The notes: a model not told the origin generated them from the sequence alone. A stretch of 43,435 nt of DNA from Bacteroidales bacterium (GCA_017620015.1 JAFZRE010000016.1:1-43435); one strand, 5' to 3'; shown: positions 1-8,568, counted from the first letter of the stretch. Made by a program: numbers and translations.

Positions 1-26
1 GCAAAAGCAAACTTAGTTAATTTTAG

Positions 27-46
27 GGAGGCGGAAGCCTCCTTTT
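27..46 (+). terminator. Intrinsic terminator of an upstream gene outside the window
   Basis: A 6-bp GC-rich stem (GGAGGC / GCCTCC) closed by a GGAA tetraloop is followed directly by TTTT and an AT-rich tail. It would end plus-strand transcription entering from left of the window. The gene it serves is not visible. Confidence 0.6.
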
Positions 47-75
47 ATTATTTTAATATTTGCTTTTGAACCTTC

Positions 76-117
76 GTTTAGTTCATCACTTGCCTCGAGG
101 CAAGTGATGAACTAAAC
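76..117. repeat. Perfect 42-bp palindrome
   Basis: Two 21-base arms are exact reverse complements with no spacer; the centre is TCGA at 95-98. It lies between the terminator at 27-46 and the DksA-like gene at 317. It has no T-tract on either side, so it is not a typical intrinsic terminator. It could be a cruciform, a protein-binding site or a repeat unit; the sequence alone does not decide. Confidence 0.8.
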
Positions 118-316
118 TTGCACTTCTAAGTTGAACTTAGGGCCTTTTGCTTCTTACGATATCTTCTCGTTATACCTTATTATATAAAGAGGTTTCTGGA
201 GATAGTTATTTGTTGTAATTTATATGTCTTTTTTTGTCTGTGTGATAAAACAAAATGCAAAAATAGTCGTATAATATTTAGAGTTTATTAATCGGGTTGT
301 TTAAAAACAAAAAGTC

Positions 317-694
317 ATGGAAGAAGAAAAGACCAGATATTCTAAGGAAGAACTTGAGGAATTCAAGGAAATAATTTTGAAGAAACTTGAACGTGCGCAG
401 GCTGATTTTGACTTGTACAAAAGTATGCTGACTAAGGAAGATATGAACGACATCGATGATACTTCGCCTACTTTCAAGGTGTTGGAAGAAGGACAGAACG
501 TGTTGTCGAAGGAAGAAATCGGTCGTATTGCACAGCGTCAGCTTAAGTTCATACAGAACTTGCAGGCTGCACTTTTCAGAATTGAGATTGGTACCTACGG
601 CATCTGCCGTAAGACTGGCAAGTTAATCCCCAAGGAGAGGCTTCGCGCAGTTCCTCATGCAACCCTTTGCGTAGAAGCAAAGCAGAATAGGTAA
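317..694 (+). CDS. DksA/TraR-family protein with a half-lost zinc finger
   Basis: This 125-aa protein has the DksA/TraR layout: an N-terminal helical hairpin (about residues 8-95) and a C-terminal zinc-finger-like block beginning YGICRKTGKLI and ending RLRAVPHATLCVEAK. In E. coli, DksA enters the RNA polymerase secondary channel and works with ppGpp. The classical finger has CxxC twice; here only the first cysteine of each pair remains (CRKT and CVEA), so four-cysteine zinc binding is unlikely. As far as I recall, such degenerate fingers are common in Bacteroidota homologues. The ATG start fits the family length. A bidirectional terminator follows immediately. No clear -7 box was found upstream. 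Target genes cannot be inferred here. Confidence 0.85.
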   Translation: MEEEKTRYSKEELEEFKEIILKKLERAQADFDLYKSMLTKEDMNDIDDTSPTFKVLEEGQNVLSKEEIGRIAQRQLKFIQNLQAALFRIEIGTYGICRKTGKLIPKERLRAVPHATLCVEAKQNR

Positions 695-699
695 GACAA

Positions 700-726
700 A
701 AAAAGACCTCGCAACGAGGTCTTTTT
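700..726. terminator. Bidirectional intrinsic terminator
   Basis: A perfect 12-bp stem (AAAAAGACCTCG at 700-711, complement at 715-726) with loop CAA provides a U-tract on both strands. It separates the convergent DksA-like gene (plus) and lipoprotein gene (minus). Confidence 0.9.
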
Positions 727-743
727 GTTTGATATTACGTGAT

Positions 744-1319
744 TCATATCCCCACCTTCTCGACGAGTTCAACAAGTTCGTCCAGATGGATTTCACGCGA
801 AGGGATTTCAAAGTCGAAGCCTTCGTCTTCGATGAATTTGTTCAGCTCGTTGATGTTCCTTAGATGCTTCGTGACGTCTAATTCTATCCTAAGGTAATTG
901 TCTCCGTGAGCAATGAAATATCCTTTGAAATAACCGCCGGAAGTCTTGCAGGCACAAGTCTTCATCTTGTATTTCGTAACACCTATATATAGTTCGTTTC
1001 CAGCAAGCCGCTTTACAAATCCATACGATTCCATTCCGAAGCGTTCTTCATCGAAGAAAAATGAATTATAGGCGAAATTGCCGTTCTTTACAGATCTTAC
1101 CGTATCGGGTGGATATATTATCCTGCGTTCGTTGGGAGAATATTTTGCACGGAAAAAATTGTAGTACGACATCGGGGAGAAATATACCAAGGCTTCCTTT
1201 TCGGAATTGTCGTTGAAGGTGATTGTCGCCATCTCCCACTTTTTTGCGGGAACGCACGAAGACAACAACAATGCCGACAGCAGTATTGTCAATATTGTCC
1301 AGAACCTAGCGGACTTCAT
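744..1319 (-). CDS. Hypothetical lipoprotein
   Basis: This 191-aa protein has a lipoprotein signal peptide: positive N-terminus, a hydrophobic run ILTILLSALLL, then a lipobox ending SSC with Cys22 as the lipidation site. The mature part is mixed alpha/beta, with a KTCACK motif near the middle and an acidic C-terminus. I recognise no domain. Its start overlaps the end of ribH by 14 bp, so the two are probably co-transcribed, though nothing suggests a role in riboflavin synthesis. Expected location is the cell envelope, probably the outer membrane. Confidence 0.75.
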   Translation of the reverse strand: MKSARFWTILTILLSALLLSSCVPAKKWEMATITFNDNSEKEALVYFSPMSYYNFFRAKYSPNERRIIYPPDTVRSVKNGNFAYNSFFFDEERFGMESYGFVKRLAGNELYIGVTKYKMKTCACKTSGGYFKGYFIAHGDNYLRIELDVTKHLRNINELNKFIEDEGFDFEIPSREIHLDELVELVEKVGI

Positions 1320-1806
1320 TCTTCAAAGTAAGCATCTTCAGCGCGGCTGCGGCTGCTTCGGTTCCCTTGTTGCCAAGTCGTCCGCCTGCGCGATCGATTG
1401 CCTGCTGCTGGTTGTTTGTGGTAAGCAGTCCGAATGCCACCGGCGTTGCATATCTGGTGTTTACATCCATTATGCCCTGAGTTACACCCGAACACACATA
1501 ATCGAAATGCTTGGTGTCGCCTTGAATTACACAGCCGAGACAAATTACAGCATCACAATTTTGGTTTTCAATGAGATAAATTGCGCCTAACGGGAGTTCG
1601 AAACTGCCAGGAACGCTTCTAAGCACAATGTCGTCATCGCTATAGCCGTATTTTTTCAGTGTTTCGATTGCTCCGCTTGCAAGGTTGGATGTTATTTCCT
1701 GGTTCCACTCCGATACAGCTATTCCAATTCGGTATGGATTCTGCGGATTTTGCTTTGCTATTCCGGTTTCTGTGTAAATTGAAAGGTTCTTCAGTTCGCT
1801 TGCCAT
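1306..1806 (-). CDS. ribH: 6,7-dimethyl-8-ribityllumazine synthase
   Basis: RibH condenses 5-amino-6-ribitylamino-uracil with 3,4-dihydroxy-2-butanone 4-phosphate to give lumazine, the penultimate step of riboflavin synthesis. The 166-aa length fits. Family signatures are visible: the substrate-site SEWN near the N-terminus, VPGSFELP, the loop LGCVIQGDTKHFDYVC with the catalytic His, and AFGLLTTNNQQQAIDRAG. It lies downstream of a TPR gene on the same strand but is separated by a strong terminator at 1820-1842, so expression needs read-through or its own weak promoter. No FMN riboswitch was recognised in the short leader. Confidence 0.96.
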   Translation of the reverse strand: MASELKNLSIYTETGIAKQNPQNPYRIGIAVSEWNQEITSNLASGAIETLKKYGYSDDDIVLRSVPGSFELPLGAIYLIENQNCDAVICLGCVIQGDTKHFDYVCSGVTQGIMDVNTRYATPVAFGLLTTNNQQQAIDRAGGRLGNKGTEAAAAALKMLTLKNEVR

Positions 1807-1819
1807 AGTCGTAATATTA

Positions 1820-1842
1820 AAAAAATGGGGGACAAGTCCCCC
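1820..1842 (-). terminator. Intrinsic terminator between the TPR gene and ribH
   Basis: Read on the minus strand, a 7-bp stem (GGGGGAC / GTCCCCC, loop of two) is followed by ATTTTTTT. It ends the TPR gene transcript only 14 bases before the ribH start codon. It may be partial, letting some transcripts into ribH and the lipoprotein gene. Confidence 0.8.
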
Positions 1843-1867
1843 TGAGATTATGAAAGATAATGTGTGT

Positions 1868-2572
1868 TTACTTGCCTAAATGCATTTCTGCACGCTTGAT
1901 ATACTTTTCAATGTTGGTCTTGTCGTTTCTCTCAAGTACCGAATAGTAGTCTTCCTGTACTCTTGTGTAGGTGTCGAGAGCCTTCTGGTATTCGCCCATA
2001 AGTTCGTAGGTGTTTCCAGCCTTTATGAGGAACAACGGAGAAAGGTAGTCGTTGTTAGCCTTGTCGGCAGCTTCAACATAGTGCTTTGCAGCCTTTTCGT
2101 TGTCGCCGAGTTCCATATTTGCGTCACCGATGAGAGCAACTGCCATAGGACCAATCATCGGGTCGTCGCTATCAAAACCTTCAAGGTAAGATATTGCATC
2201 TTCGTACTGACCAAGTCTCATGCAACAAACACCTGCATAGTAGCGAGCAGCATTGCCAGAAGGAGTTCTGCCGTAGTCATCAACTATTGCTGCAAAACCG
2301 CTGTATTCGCCGTCTATTCCGTTGAGTGCAAGTTCGAAGTTATCCTCTGCAAAAGCGAATTCTGCCTTGTAGAGTTCGGTCATAGCCTCGCGGTTCCTAG
2401 GTTGCTGTACAAATTTAACGTATGCGATGATACCCAATGCTATAACTACGATAGCTACGAAAATTATAATAATTATTTTCTGATTTTTCTCGAACCAGTT
2501 TTCGGTACGGTTCAATGCAGATTCTACATTCTGCAAGCCTTCATCCTGAGTAGTTTTCTCTTTGTTTGACAT
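1868..2572 (-). CDS. Membrane-anchored tetratricopeptide repeat protein
   Basis: This 234-aa protein has a short cytoplasmic N-terminus, one transmembrane helix (about residues 31-53, KIIIIIFVAIVVIALGII) and a C-terminal domain of helical TPR-like repeats rich in Ala, Tyr and Gly (for example AARYYAGVCCMRLGQYEDAI and AIALIGDANMELGDNEKA-like units). The layout resembles the YfgM-like family of envelope chaperone-associated proteins, but assignment to that family is inference. A -7 box lies about 40 bases upstream of the start and a terminator follows, so it is probably monocistronic with some read-through to ribH. Confidence 0.85.
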   Translation of the reverse strand: MSNKEKTTQDEGLQNVESALNRTENWFEKNQKIIIIIFVAIVVIALGIIAYVKFVQQPRNREAMTELYKAEFAFAEDNFELALNGIDGEYSGFAAIVDDYGRTPSGNAARYYAGVCCMRLGQYEDAISYLEGFDSDDPMIGPMAVALIGDANMELGDNEKAAKHYVEAADKANNDYLSPLFLIKAGNTYELMGEYQKALDTYTRVQEDYYSVLERNDKTNIEKYIKRAEMHLGK

Positions 2573-2610
2573 AATCTGTTCTTAAAAATAACGTTACAAT
2601 TTTGAGAGTG

Positions 2611-2618
2611 CAAATTTA
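2611..2618 (-). promoter_or_regulatory. Bacteroidota -7 box for the TPR gene
   Basis: Minus-strand TAAATTTG matches TAnnTTTG exactly and would place transcription start about 33 bases before the ATG at 2572. Confidence 0.6.
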
Positions 2619-2714
2619 ATTCTTTAAATTGAAATAACTTAAAAAAATAAGTTTTTTTTATCAAAACCTAATTGCTTGTAGTTCAGGCGTATGATAGATA
2701 ATCTTATAAATCAC

Positions 2715-2743
2715 AAAAAAAGTCCGCCTTGCGAGCGGACTTT
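2715..2743 (-). terminator. Terminator of the ATP synthase operon
   Basis: Stem AAAGTCCGC (2719-2727) / GCGGACTTT (2735-2743), 7-base loop, with an A-run at 2715-2721 that becomes the U-tract on the minus strand. It lies about 25 bases after the atpG stop. Confidence 0.85.
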
Positions 2744-2765
2744 CTTTATCTTCAATACAAAATCC

Positions 2766-3641
2766 TTATCCCTTGAGTGCCTCGGCACCGCTGGTGATTT
2801 CGGAAAGCTCGTTTGTAATGGCTGCCTGACGTGCCTTGTTGTACATGAGCGTGAGAGTCTTGATAAGCTCGGTTGCATTGTCGGTTGCCTGATGCATTGC
2901 TGTCATACGGGCACCCTGCTCGGCTGCAAAGCTGTCGAGCACCGACTTGAAGAACTGGATCTTCATCGACTTAGGTATCATGTCGTCAACAATCTTGTCG
3001 ACAGTAGGCTCAAAGATATAGTCGGATTTCTTGGCTCCTTCGCCTGCCTCGATGGTGAACGGAAGGAAAGTTTCAACCTTCTGCTCCTGCGAAGCTGCGT
3101 TCTTGAAGCTGTTGTAGATAAGGTCGACTCTGTCGTACTTACCATCAACAAAATCCTTCATTATCGGTTCTGCAATCTCTGCTGCAGTTGCAAAGTTCAA
3201 CTTGTCGAAAATTGCTTCGCTGTGTGCAACTACTTCAAATTTCTGCTTGACAATGAAATCGTTAGCCTTCTTGCCAAGGCAAATGAACTTGACGTTGCCC
3301 TTTTCGAGCTGGGTAGGATAATTCTCCTTCACGTGTGCCATAGCCTTCTTGCAGATGTTGGAGTTGAAACCTCCGCACAATCCACGGTTGGAAGCCATAA
3401 GCACCACCAGTACCTTTTCGACCTTGCGCACTTCGCCATAGCAGCTTGCGTGGTTCTTGTCAAGGCTAGAACTGACCTCGGCCAGCACGTCGCGCATCTT
3501 GTCGGCATACGGCCTAATCTGCAAGACTCTGTCCTGAGCCTTCTTCAGCTTTGCCGCAGCAACCATCTTCATTGCAGATGTTATCTGCTTGGTTGACTTT
3601 ACAGAACTGATTCTATTTCGTATATCTTTAAGTCCTGCCAT
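2766..3641 (-). CDS. atpG: ATP synthase F1 gamma subunit
   Basis: The gamma subunit is the central rotor shaft that couples c-ring rotation to catalysis in F1. The 291-aa length fits. The N-terminal helix MAGLKDIRNRISSVKSTKQI and following TSAMKMVAAAKLKKAQ are the family signature; the C-terminal helix contains ARMTAMHQATDNATELI and LMYNKARQAAITNELSEI. It is the last gene of the operon, 10 bases after atpA, and is followed by a terminator. Confidence 0.98.
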   Translation of the reverse strand: MAGLKDIRNRISSVKSTKQITSAMKMVAAAKLKKAQDRVLQIRPYADKMRDVLAEVSSSLDKNHASCYGEVRKVEKVLVVLMASNRGLCGGFNSNICKKAMAHVKENYPTQLEKGNVKFICLGKKANDFIVKQKFEVVAHSEAIFDKLNFATAAEIAEPIMKDFVDGKYDRVDLIYNSFKNAASQEQKVETFLPFTIEAGEGAKKSDYIFEPTVDKIVDDMIPKSMKIQFFKSVLDSFAAEQGARMTAMHQATDNATELIKTLTLMYNKARQAAITNELSEITSGAEALKG

Positions 3642-3651
3642 ACTTGCTTAA

Positions 3652-5232
3652 TTATTTTTTGTATTTCTTAGTTAAATCCTTTGCGACTTCGGTAAGCACA
3701 TTGGTGATTTCGTCGGAATATTCGCCCTTTGCAAGACGGTCCATGATGTCCTTGCGGCTTGTGTTCATGAACTCGATGTATTCCTTTTCAAATTCGCGTA
3801 CCTTGTCGATTGGAACGTCCTTCATAAGACCCTTGGTTCCGCAGAAGATGATAGCTGCCTGTTCCTGAACCTTTACAGGTGCATGTTCTGGCTGCTTCAA
3901 GATTTCGACGTTCTTACGGCCCTTGTCGATTACCGAGAGGGTAACTGCATCGAGGTCGGAACCGAACTTAGCGAAAGCTTCCAGTTCGCGGAACTGAGCC
4001 TGGTCGGTACGAAGGGTACCTGCGATTTTCTTCATACACTTGATCTGTGCCTTACCACCTACACGCGATACCGAGATACCAGCGTTGATAGCGGGACGGA
4101 TACCTGCGTTGAACAAGTTCGACTCGAGGAATATCTGTCCGTCGGTGATAGAAATCACGTTGGTCGGGATGTATGCCGAAACGTCGCCTGCCTGGGTTTC
4201 GATGATAGGAAGAGCTGTCAACGAACCACCACCTCTTACCTTACCCTTGAGGCATTCTGGCAAGTCGTTCATCTTAGCTGCAATCTCGTCGGACTGGATA
4301 ATCTTAGCAGCTCTTTCGAGCAGACGTGAGTGCAGATAGAAAACGTCACCCGGGTAAGCTTCACGTCCTGGTGGACGACGGAGCAACAACGAAACTTCAC
4401 GGTACGAAACTGCCTGCTTCGACAAGTCGTCGTAGATGATGAGGGCGTGACGTCCAGTATCTCTGAAGTATTCGCCGATTGCAGCGCCTGCGAACGGAGC
4501 GTAGTACTGCATAGCTGCCGAGTCGGAAGCCGTTGAAGTAACGATGATGGTGTAGTCCATAGCACCGTAGCGTTCCAAGGTCTTTGCAACGTTAGCAACG
4601 GTAGAACCCTTCTGACCGATTGCAACGTAGATACAATAAACCGGGTCGCCCTTCTCGAAGTTTTCCTTCTGGTTAATTATAGTATCGATTGCGATAGCCG
4701 TCTTACCTGTCTGACGGTCACCGATAATCAATTCACGCTGTCCTCTTCCGATTGGAATCATGGAGTCGATAGCCTTGATACCAGTCTGCAACGGCTGGTC
4801 AACTGGCTGACGGAAAATAACACCGGGAGCAACTCTTTCCAGAGGCATTTCAAACAATTCGCCCTGAATAGGTCCCTTGCCGTCGAGCGGGTCGCCGATT
4901 GTGTTGACAACACGGCCCAACATCTGCTCGCCAACCATAATGGAAGCAATACGGCGCATTCTCTTCACCACGTTGCCTTCCTTGATTTCGTCGCAAGGTC
5001 CTAATACTACGGCTCCTACATTATCTTCCTCTAGATTTAAAACTATCCCCTTGGTGCCGTTCTCGAATTCGACAAGTTCGTTCGACTGAACATTGTCCAA
5101 TCCGTAGATTCTAGCGATGCCATCTCCTACCTCAATAACAGTGCCGACCTCTTCCAAGTTGTTCTTGGTTGCGATGCCGTCCAACTGCTGCTTCAGTATC
5201 TGAGACACTTCGGATGGTTTAATATCTGCCAT
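3652..5232 (-). CDS. atpA: ATP synthase F1 alpha subunit
   Basis: The alpha subunit forms the non-catalytic nucleotide sites of the F1 alpha3-beta3 ring. The 526-aa protein has the beta-barrel N-terminus, the P-loop [15 protein letters not shown], and the family signature [14 protein letters not shown]. The arginine in that signature is the finger reaching the beta-subunit catalytic site. It follows atpH after 31 bases. Nothing unusual was noted. Confidence 0.98.
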   Translation of the reverse strand: MADIKPSEVSQILKQQLDGIATKNNLEEVGTVIEVGDGIARIYGLDNVQSNELVEFENGTKGIVLNLEEDNVGAVVLGPCDEIKEGNVVKRMRRIASIMVGEQMLGRVVNTIGDPLDGKGPIQGELFEMPLERVAPGVIFRQPVDQPLQTGIKAIDSMIPIGRGQRELIIGDRQTGKTAIAIDTIINQKENFEKGDPVYCIYVAIGQKGSTVANVAKTLERYGAMDYTIIVTSTASDSAAMQYYAPFAGAAIGEYFRDTGRHALIIYDDLSKQAVSYREVSLLLRRPPGREAYPGDVFYLHSRLLERAAKIIQSDEIAAKMNDLPECLKGKVRGGGSLTALPIIETQAGDVSAYIPTNVISITDGQIFLESNLFNAGIRPAINAGISVSRVGGKAQIKCMKKIAGTLRTDQAQFRELEAFAKFGSDLDAVTLSVIDKGRKNVEILKQPEHAPVKVQEQAAIIFCGTKGLMKDVPIDKVREFEKEYIEFMNTSRKDIMDRLAKGEYSDEITNVLTEVAKDLTKKYKK

Positions 5233-5263
5233 AAGTCGTATGTTTAATTAAATGTTATACCTA

Positions 5264-5809
5264 TTAATAAATTGATCTCTGAAGTGACTGTTTAATTTCC
5301 TGCAATTGTGTCCTTACGCTCAAGTCGAGCTGCTGGTTTTCGATTCGCACGATTACACCGCCAATCATCTGCTCGTCAACCTTGTTCTTGAGGTCAACGT
5401 TCGACTTGTAAACCTCCTTGATACGGTTTTCGATGTCCTGCCTGAGGGCGTCGTTGAGAGGCTGGGCGGTTGTAATTACAACTTCCTTGCAGTTGTTCTT
5501 GCGGCGATACGAAGTCTCGAAGTTGCGGAGGATGTCAACCACATATATTTCGCGGTTCTTGTCGACAAGGAACTTGAGGAAGTTGAGCGACAATTCGTCA
5601 ATCTTTCCAGCGAAAGTTCCATCGAAAAGGCTTATCTTGTCGGACTTCTTGACGATAGGGCTAGCCATTACCTCCTTGAATTCGGGGAGGTCGGCCAATG
5701 CTTCGCGCACGAGACGGAAATCGGCATACACTTTTTCAAGCAGGCCTTTTTCCTCTGCAAGCTCGAATATTGCCCTTGCGTATCTAACAGAAATCTTGCT
5801 CTGATTCAT
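5264..5809 (-). CDS. atpH: ATP synthase F1 delta subunit
   Basis: The delta subunit joins the top of the F1 ring to the peripheral stalk b subunits. The 181-aa length and pattern fit: ISVRYARAIFELAEEKG at the N-terminus and a C-terminal segment ending GGVIVRIENQQLDLSVRTQL. It lies 2 bases after atpF, consistent with translational coupling. Confidence 0.96.
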   Translation of the reverse strand: MNQSKISVRYARAIFELAEEKGLLEKVYADFRLVREALADLPEFKEVMASPIVKKSDKISLFDGTFAGKIDELSLNFLKFLVDKNREIYVVDILRNFETSYRRKNNCKEVVITTAQPLNDALRQDIENRIKEVYKSNVDLKNKVDEQMIGGVIVRIENQQLDLSVRTQLQEIKQSLQRSIY

Positions 5810-5811
5810 AA

Positions 5812-6306
5812 CTAGTTGAATTTAATTTCTTTTACCAAATCGTTCACGAGCATTTCCTGGTCGGGAGTAGTGCTGATTTGCTTGCGTACAACCTTTTCGG
5901 CAACGGCAATCGAGAGGTCGAGAACCTGATTCTTGATGTCGGCCATTGCAGCCACCATCATAGCATCGCGTTTCTGTTCAGCCTCGGCCATAACCTTTGC
6001 GGCAGCCTTTTCTGCTTCCGACTTAGCCTGTGCTACGATTTGTTCCTTTATTTCACGCGCCTCCTTAAGCATCTTGTCTCTTTCTGCACGAGCCTCGTCC
6101 ATAATCTTCTCGTTGTCGGCCTGAAGTTTCTTCATTTCCTCGCGAGCGATTTCGGCCTGATTCAATGCATCCTCGATGCTCTGGCTTCTTTTCTTAATAG
6201 CATTGTTGATGGGCTTCCAAGCAACCTTGCCCAACACGATGAGCAATGTCAGGAAAATAATGGTGGTCCAAAAAACTAATCCTATTCCGGGCGTTACTAA
6301 ATCCAT
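5812..6306 (-). CDS. atpF: ATP synthase F0 b subunit
   Basis: The b subunit makes the peripheral stalk that holds F1 still against the rotor. This 164-aa protein has one N-terminal transmembrane helix (about residues 8-26, GLVFWTTIIFLTLLIVLGKVAW) followed by a long charged Ala/Glu/Lys-rich coiled coil to the end. It is separated from atpE by 88 bases that contain a strong stem-loop. Confidence 0.96.
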   Translation of the reverse strand: MDLVTPGIGLVFWTTIIFLTLLIVLGKVAWKPINNAIKKRSQSIEDALNQAEIAREEMKKLQADNEKIMDEARAERDKMLKEAREIKEQIVAQAKSEAEKAAAKVMAEAEQKRDAMMVAAMADIKNQVLDLSIAVAEKVVRKQISTTPDQEMLVNDLVKEIKFN

Positions 6307-6343
6307 AACCTATATATTTTAATTTAACGTTTCTTCTGTTTTT

Positions 6344-6379
6344 AACGGGTAACTCCAGCCAATCGCTGGAGAACCCGTT
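6344..6379 (-). promoter_or_regulatory. Stem-loop between atpE and atpF
   Basis: Two 7-bp helices (AACGGGT/ACCCGTT and CTCCAGC/GCTGGAG) separated by a small AA/A internal loop form one long hairpin with a 5-base loop. On the minus strand it is followed by A-rich, not U-rich, sequence, so it is not an intrinsic terminator. A likely role, by inference, is to protect the 3' end of atpE mRNA so that the c subunit, needed in many copies, outlasts the rest of the message. Confidence 0.6.
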
Positions 6380-6394
6380 TGCTTTTGCACTGAA

Positions 6395-6601
6395 TTAAGC
6401 GATCAAAGCAACTACAACACCGAACAAAGCAACACCTTCTACAAGAGCTGCTGCGATGATCATTGCAGTCTGAACTTTACCTGCTGCTTCAGGCTGTCTT
6501 GCGATAGCGTCCATTGCTGCGCTACCAATCTTTCCGATGCCTAAACCTGCACCCAATACTGCCAAACCGGCGCCAAGTGATGCGATTGTTGTAATTCCCA
6601 T
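6395..6601 (-). CDS. atpE: ATP synthase F0 c subunit
   Basis: This 68-aa protein is a two-helix hairpin that oligomerises into the rotor ring. Helix 1 is glycine-rich (LGAGLAVLGAGLGIGKIG); the polar loop is ARQPEA; helix 2 carries the ion-binding Glu55 in ALVEGVALFG. The Gln, and the Ser/Thr after the Glu, that mark sodium-binding rings are absent, so proton coupling is inferred. Confidence 0.97.
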   Translation of the reverse strand: MGITTIASLGAGLAVLGAGLGIGKIGSAAMDAIARQPEAAGKVQTAMIIAAALVEGVALFGVVVALIA

Positions 6602-6648
6602 AGTAACAAATATTAAAAATTAAACATAAAAAATTCTAAATCAACATT

Positions 6649-7887
6649 CTACTCGTGCTTATGCTCTGCAACTGCCAGACTGATGAACACTGCCGACAGC
6701 ATCGTGAATATGTATGCCTGCAGGAATGCGACAAGCATTTCGAGGCAGTCCATAAACAATACGAATATTACCGACACTGGAGCGACTGCTATTGTCTGGA
6801 AGATGAATATCAGCGATACCAAGCTCAATATGATGATATGTCCTGCCGAAATGTTGGCGAAAAGACGAATCATAAGAGCAACTGGCTTAACGATGATACC
6901 CATGAGTTCCACAACTGCAAGTATAGGCTTTACGAAAACCGGAACACCGGGCATCCAGAATGTGTGGTGCCAGTAGTCCTTGTTTCCGTTCAAGTTAATC
7001 ATAAGGAAGGTGAAGATGGCGAGAACCATAGTCACTGCGATGTTACCCGTCACATTGGCATTGCCAGGGAAGAACGGGATGAGACCTAATATATTATTAA
7101 AAAGTATGAAGAAGAACACTGTCATAAGGTATGGCAGGAACTTGTCTGTCTTTTCGCCGAGGTTGGGGTAGATAACATCGTCCCTTACATAGAGGAAAAC
7201 CGGTTCGAGGAAAGCCTGCATGCCTTTCGGGCGACCAGGGTTCTTCTTGTATGCCTTTGCGAAGCTGATGAATACTATTAATAATATAATAGAAACGAGC
7301 ATCATAGATGCCACGTTCTTTGTAATCGAGAAGTCGAGAGGTTTTTCGTTAGCGATTTCGGCTTCGGTGTTTGCCTCAAGATATTCGAGGCTCTCGTGGA
7401 ATTCCATTGCTTCGGTTGCTTCGCCGTTCTGGAAGGTAAGGCCGCCCTTGTCGTTAGCAAGGTAAATCTTGTCGTTGGCGAGGATGTAGGTGTTGTCGCC
7501 CTTGGTTACGGCTTCGTGTCCGTGGTGGAATGCGCCCGACATGAATAAGTCGAGATGACCGTTGGCAAACACGATTACTGGCAGCGGAACAGCAACTGGA
7601 ACTTCAACTTCCACACCGTTTTCTTCCTTGGTGTAGTCGAGGATGTGCCATACGTGCGAGTCCTTGATATGTCCCATAATCAAGCTGGTGACATCAAACT
7701 TTTCTTCCTTTGCAGCTTCGGGCTGTGCATCTTCTGTCGGCTCTGCAATATTTTGCGCAATTTCGCTTGATTCCTCAATCTGTTTTGCTGTGTCCTGCGG
7801 CTGAGCTTCCACTTCTTCAGCGCTTACTGGTATTGCGAAAGTCAGCAATACACAAAGACTTAACAAAAACCAAACATATTTCTTCAT
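6649..7887 (-). CDS. atpB: ATP synthase F0 a subunit
   Basis: The a subunit forms the proton half-channels against the c-ring. The protein is 412 aa from the chosen start, far longer than the E. coli a subunit. It has a signal peptide (MKKYVWFLLSLCVLLTFA, cleavage near VSAEE) and a roughly 150-residue exported acidic region before the membrane core, as is usual in Bacteroidota. The essential channel arginine lies in ALMIRLFANISAGH. An in-frame ATG at 7920 exists, but it lies inside the -7 box at 7918-7925, so the start at 7887 is preferred. It is the first gene of this operon; atpD and atpC are not adjacent. Confidence 0.95.
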   Translation of the reverse strand: MKKYVWFLLSLCVLLTFAIPVSAEEVEAQPQDTAKQIEESSEIAQNIAEPTEDAQPEAAKEEKFDVTSLIMGHIKDSHVWHILDYTKEENGVEVEVPVAVPLPVIVFANGHLDLFMSGAFHHGHEAVTKGDNTYILANDKIYLANDKGGLTFQNGEATEAMEFHESLEYLEANTEAEIANEKPLDFSITKNVASMMLVSIILLIVFISFAKAYKKNPGRPKGMQAFLEPVFLYVRDDVIYPNLGEKTDKFLPYLMTVFFFILFNNILGLIPFFPGNANVTGNIAVTMVLAIFTFLMINLNGNKDYWHHTFWMPGVPVFVKPILAVVELMGIIVKPVALMIRLFANISAGHIIILSLVSLIFIFQTIAVAPVSVIFVLFMDCLEMLVAFLQAYIFTMLSAVFISLAVAEHKHE

Positions 7888-7917
7888 ATTCCAATTATGA
7901 ATTTTATTGTAAGACCA

Positions 7918-7925
7918 CAAATTTA
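7918..7925 (-). promoter_or_regulatory. -7 box of the atpBEFHAG operon
   Basis: Minus-strand TAAATTTG is an exact TAnnTTTG match. It predicts a leader of about 25 bases before the atpB start at 7887 and excludes the upstream in-frame ATG. Confidence 0.65.
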
Positions 7926-8024
7926 CATTTTCTTTTCTGAAAACTGCAAGTTTTTTTTTAGTTTTTGAAAAGATTTTTTTAAGACTTTAAAATACAATGT
8001 GTTACGCAACAAAAAAGTTGGAAC

Positions 8025-8537
8025 TTACGGATCGACTTTCGGATTAAACCTTTTGGTCAGTTCTTCAATGGCAACGGATTTCTCTCTGCTGTGTCCAATT
8101 CGCAAGGCATCAACAATTACCAGCAACTGATAAAGTTCGTCATCGCGAAGGGCGGCTTCTGGTACAGTAGGATAGATTGGCTCGATTTGCTGTCCGCGTG
8201 AAGTTCCTTTTACATAATGCCATACATAAATTTCGGAACTACCAGTTATGTTCTCCTTTATAGGCGACGCGCTTGAATTGGTTGGAATGCCTCTGCCGAC
8301 ACGCCCGGCCTCTACTGGAAAAACATACGCAATGCCGTGAATCAGAAATTCCTGCAAAGCCAATACATTAACTCGCTTTTTGTCACGGTCGATAAGTTTT
8401 GCTTTCTTGCAGCGTTCCAAACTTTCGCTTACAGTTGAGGCACTTAACCCTAGCGATTCTGCCAGTCCGTGACACGAGAGCGTTTTTCCTACAGATGTCA
8501 TCTTTTTTAATAACACTAGAATATCTTGTGGTTTCAT
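8025..8537 (-). CDS. Winged helix-turn-helix transcriptional regulator
   Basis: This is a 170-aa protein counted from ATG 8537. Residues about 1-65 form a MarR/wHTH-like domain: KPQDILVLLKKM, then CHGLAESLGLSASTVSESLERC as the HTH and a short wing DRDKKRVNV. The C-terminal half has the conserved-looking pattern FLIHGIAYVFPVEAGRVGRG...PIYPTVPEAA...YQLLVIVDALRIG...EELTKRF, which I recognise as recurring in this type of small regulator but cannot tie to a ligand. The longer ORF start at 8609 falls inside the likely promoter, so 8537 is preferred; AAAGAG precedes it. No partner gene is adjacent. Probably autoregulated through the GTTCGC sites in its leader. Confidence 0.7.
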   Translation of the reverse strand: MKPQDILVLLKKMTSVGKTLSCHGLAESLGLSASTVSESLERCKKAKLIDRDKKRVNVLALQEFLIHGIAYVFPVEAGRVGRGIPTNSSASPIKENITGSSEIYVWHYVKGTSRGQQIEPIYPTVPEAALRDDELYQLLVIVDALRIGHSREKSVAIEELTKRFNPKVDP

Positions 8538-8568
8538 CTCTTTGTATATTAAATACTTAATCTCATTT

